Part shown: piece after piece, positions 61,570 to 64,000 of the stretch
Layout of the letters: each line of letters starts with the position of its first letter
Numbering within the stretch: the stretch's first letter is position 1
Assembly (NCBI GenBank): GCA_026874595.1
Contig: CM049321.1
Span: forward strand, 14,095,479-14,159,478
Length of the DNA stretch: 64,000 nucleotides
DNA from: Sipunculus nudus
Lineage: Eukaryota > Annelida > Sipuncula > Golfingiida > Sipunculidae
Direction of reading: 5' to 3'
The notes under the pieces: generated by a model
Database searches by the model: none
What the model saw: only the letters and a program-made list of their open reading frames with translations
Told to the model about the DNA's origin: nothing
Position numbers and translations under genes: made by a program

Positions 61570-62067
61570 GTTGTGCCATGTATCACATCATTGGTTAAAA
61601 AATCCTTTGCCACTGCTGATGTACCATCTTGTATGAAACAGGCGCTAGTTAATCCTTTAATTAAAAAAAAAACCTACACAGGATGCTGAGTGTCTAAACA
61701 ATTATAGGCCAGTAAGTAACCTGTCATTTATCTGTAAAGTGCTAGAAAGAGTCGTGGCACAGCGAGTTACTGCATACATGCATCAAAATAACCTTGGTGA
61801 GCCTATGCAATCAGCTTATAGAAATGACTGTGTTACAGGCAGAGCTATCAGCTCTTGCGCTCCAGCTTTGTGGAATAAGTTACCAGAGTATATTAAAATA
61901 TGTAAGGGTGCATTAAAAACTTACTTTTTTATGCAAGTTTATAGTGATATTTTATAATTCTCTTGTGAATATTCGGGTTTGCATTTTTTGTCAGGCGCTT
62001 TGAGCGGAATATTCAAATCCTGTACACATGCGCAATAAATTAATAAAAAAAATAAGAATAAATTATA

Positions 62068-62098
<31 letters not shown>
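61570..62098 (+). mobile_element. Internally deleted CR1 with 3' tail (unit 3)
   Basis: Frame 61739-61957 with the same RT N-terminus to C-terminus fusion (NDCVTG to RAISSCAPALWNKL), normal stop, tail stem 'gcgctttgagcgg' and ATT microsatellite. Confidence 0.88.
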
Positions 62099-64000
62099 GC
62101 ATTCATAAACAACTGTAATGTCTTCTATAATCATTAAAATTGCAAATAAAAGTGTTTCATAATACAGGTTATAATATTGAATTAGTTGGAGGAGCAGTAA
62201 GACGAACTAAGCTCAAATCCTTTGAGACTTGGTCATTAGAGATTGATGCTGACAGCACACAGAAGGCGTTGAGAATTATAATATTTATGATTCTTCTATC
62301 ACAATTTGCCAAGTCAGAAAAGTTAAATGTAATTAAAAGGAAATTTATGTGCTCACACTATAAAGTCAGCAATTTTGTTATTGTTTTATATCATTAATTA
62401 AAGTTACAATTATAATAACATGAGAAAATATGGCTGACTACGGTTAAAAGAAATAAAAGATTTAATAACATTCAAGGCATTTGTTTTCAACAAAAGATGT
62501 ATATAATCCAGCTTGTGCACGAATTCAAACTTAATCTTGGATCATGGTTTCAGAGAAATGAGTATTAGTTACGCAGGCCTCCAACGGTACAGTTTTGTGT
62601 ACATTTATCTGCTATATAAAAATACAAAAAGCTGGGCTGCAATCTATCATGTACATTCAGCTTCTACATCTAATGACTCTAGCAAATAAAGCATATCAAG
62701 AAGTAGGCATCCCATATTCCATAAGCTATCATATAAATATCAGAATAGTTTTTCATTATTCTTATCTGAATACTAAATTTAGCTTGCATTATATAGATAA
62801 TGTAACCCGGCTGCAAATCATACTCTAGAAATCTATGTTTTCATTTAGAGAATGTTGTATCTATGATCTTGCTTGGATGAATTACTCAGAATATTTTCCA
62901 TTGTGTGATTCCAAAATTACATTTCTTGTGAGTTTCAATTCACGGGGAAAACTAACGCAAATTTGAATACACATTTTAATTCATTCAAGGATAATGGAAA
63001 ATAGGACAAGAGTTAAATAATAACCAGCATTTAAGAGTTAACTATTGTTTTGTCTTGTTTCTGTTAAAATTGTTTTCTGTATTGGTATAACCTAATTGCC
63101 CTGATTATATATTCAATGAAATGTAAACAAAAATAAGCCCGCCAAAAGACTTAACAAAATTGACCTATTCACAGCTTACCTATAATAATGAGTAAAAAGT
63201 AAAATCCTTTATGCGTTATTATGCATGTGGACTAAGGAACATTTCCGAAAACTGTGGGACATATCTGTGCAATGTGACAGATGATCTGGAATTAAATACA
63301 GCCTACGTTGTCACCGTTCTGCTTTTTAGTCTTCACAAAATATACATAAAAAAATCATCCCCCTCACACTGTTCTCAATTCTTTTTTAACTCATGACCAA
63401 ATCCCTTAATATTCTTTAAGAACCATCAGATATACATTTTTAAAATAAATTTACCGAAAGAAATAGATTTATTGGCATTAATTATCAGAAAGTGAGATAA
63501 TGGTGTCGGTGACCTAAGAATGAAACAATGAATTGACGAAATAGCAAAATCATTATCGAATTAGAGTGTCAATTCCATATGTCATGTATAAATGGAGTTA
63601 AATTTGTATGTATTAGTGTGAATCAGAGAACACGGAGCTATAGTGTATAGATACAAGTTAACTGAAATCAGCAATGATCTACAATACCTTTTGCACACTT
63701 AAAACAGAAGATCTGTTGTCTCTATAAATAGTTTTATTGGATTTAAATGAAAATTTATTGGACCATTAAGAAAAAACTGAACAACTGATTGTTTTTTGCA
63801 TGGTTTGCCTGTTAAAAGTAGCCGGGATGTAGATGCGTATCAAGCTGTTGGCGGAGGTATGCACTCTATAGGTGCTCTCTAAAGTTGTGATAAACGTCTT
63901 AACAAAGTCTTTATGTCTCAAGTGAACGTTTGTTTTCTAAAGTAAATATTTATACATATTGGCCTTCATTTTGCTCTAAAATCAGAATTGACCTGAAAAA
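62099..64000. repeat. Segment E of unit 3, cut by window end
   Basis: Copy of 38661-40572. Non-coding except for the Ig-like candidate at 63211-63396. About 245 bases of the segment lie beyond the window. Confidence 0.8.
63211..63396 (+). pseudogene. Possible Ig-domain exon relic, unit 3 copy
   Basis: Same frame with ENCGTYLC at the motif and VTVLLF in place of VTFLLF. Otherwise as 39775-39960. Confidence 0.33.

Larger units (their letters stand above)
40817..64000. repeat. Macro-repeat unit 3 (incomplete at window end)
   Basis: Homologous to units 1 and 2 from its first base. The last base of the window corresponds to 24498 and 40572, so about 245 bases of this unit lie outside. Unit 3 has two segment-A deletions: one at 44420, corresponding to about 28381-28712, and one at 44557, corresponding to about 2280-3170. 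It also has an 11-kb L1-containing block between 48619 and 59345. Confidence 0.9.

Noticed and set aside
1-64000. CRISPR array, tRNA or rRNA genes, bacterial operons
   Set aside because: No regularly spaced short repeats with unique spacers, no GGTTCRANNCC-type box with a matching fold, no rRNA-like sequence, and no dense gene packing. The window is animal-type repetitive DNA.

Overview
This window looks like transposon-packed, AT-rich animal nuclear DNA. The best guess is a marine bivalve or other mollusc. The grounds are the two LINE lineages present (an L1-like and a CR1/L2-like element), the absence of any intact host gene, and a dispersed repeat near 52.4-54.7 kb rich in CGTCGTCC-type words that I associate with bivalve genomes from memory. 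I found no complete functional gene, tRNA, rRNA or CRISPR array. Nearly all short open frames are chance frames or pieces of broken LINEs.

The dominant structure is a head-to-tail macro-repeat array. Position 1 of the window is homologous to 24743 and to 40817, and the last base (64000) is homologous to 24498 and 40572. The window therefore holds about three units: unit 1 (1-24742), unit 2 (24743-40816) and unit 3 (40817-64000, about 245 bases short of complete). Each unit carries, in order: segment A (unrecognised non-coding DNA with a short TA-flanked MITE, microsatellites and a pogo/Tigger-like TIR element); segment B (units 2 and 3 only); a LINE block; a 1.7-kb TIR element lodged inside a CR1 reverse-transcriptase frame; the rest of that CR1; a second, internally deleted CR1; and segment E, which holds a possible immunoglobulin-domain relic.

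The units differ by large events. Unit 2 has the simplest layout: segment B runs into a CR1 endonuclease/RT, which is split by the TIR element. Unit 3 has an L1 with its 5' end inserted at the end of segment B. Its ORF1 and ORF2 are separated by 6.8 kb of tandem-repeat-rich DNA, and the L1 3' part is fused into the TIR element. Unit 1 keeps only the last 1.4 kb of that L1 with the same L1/TIR fusion, and then switches to a unit-2-like tail. That tail was amplified into a second-level tandem array of 4.75-4.77 kb copies (T1 9115-13732, T2 13733-18491, T3 18492 onward). T2 and most of T3 are almost identical.

No genes here work together in a pathway. The window is best read as a record of LINE insertion, TIR-element insertion, deletion and two levels of tandem duplication. 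The near-identical copies also leave open an assembly artefact in part of the array.
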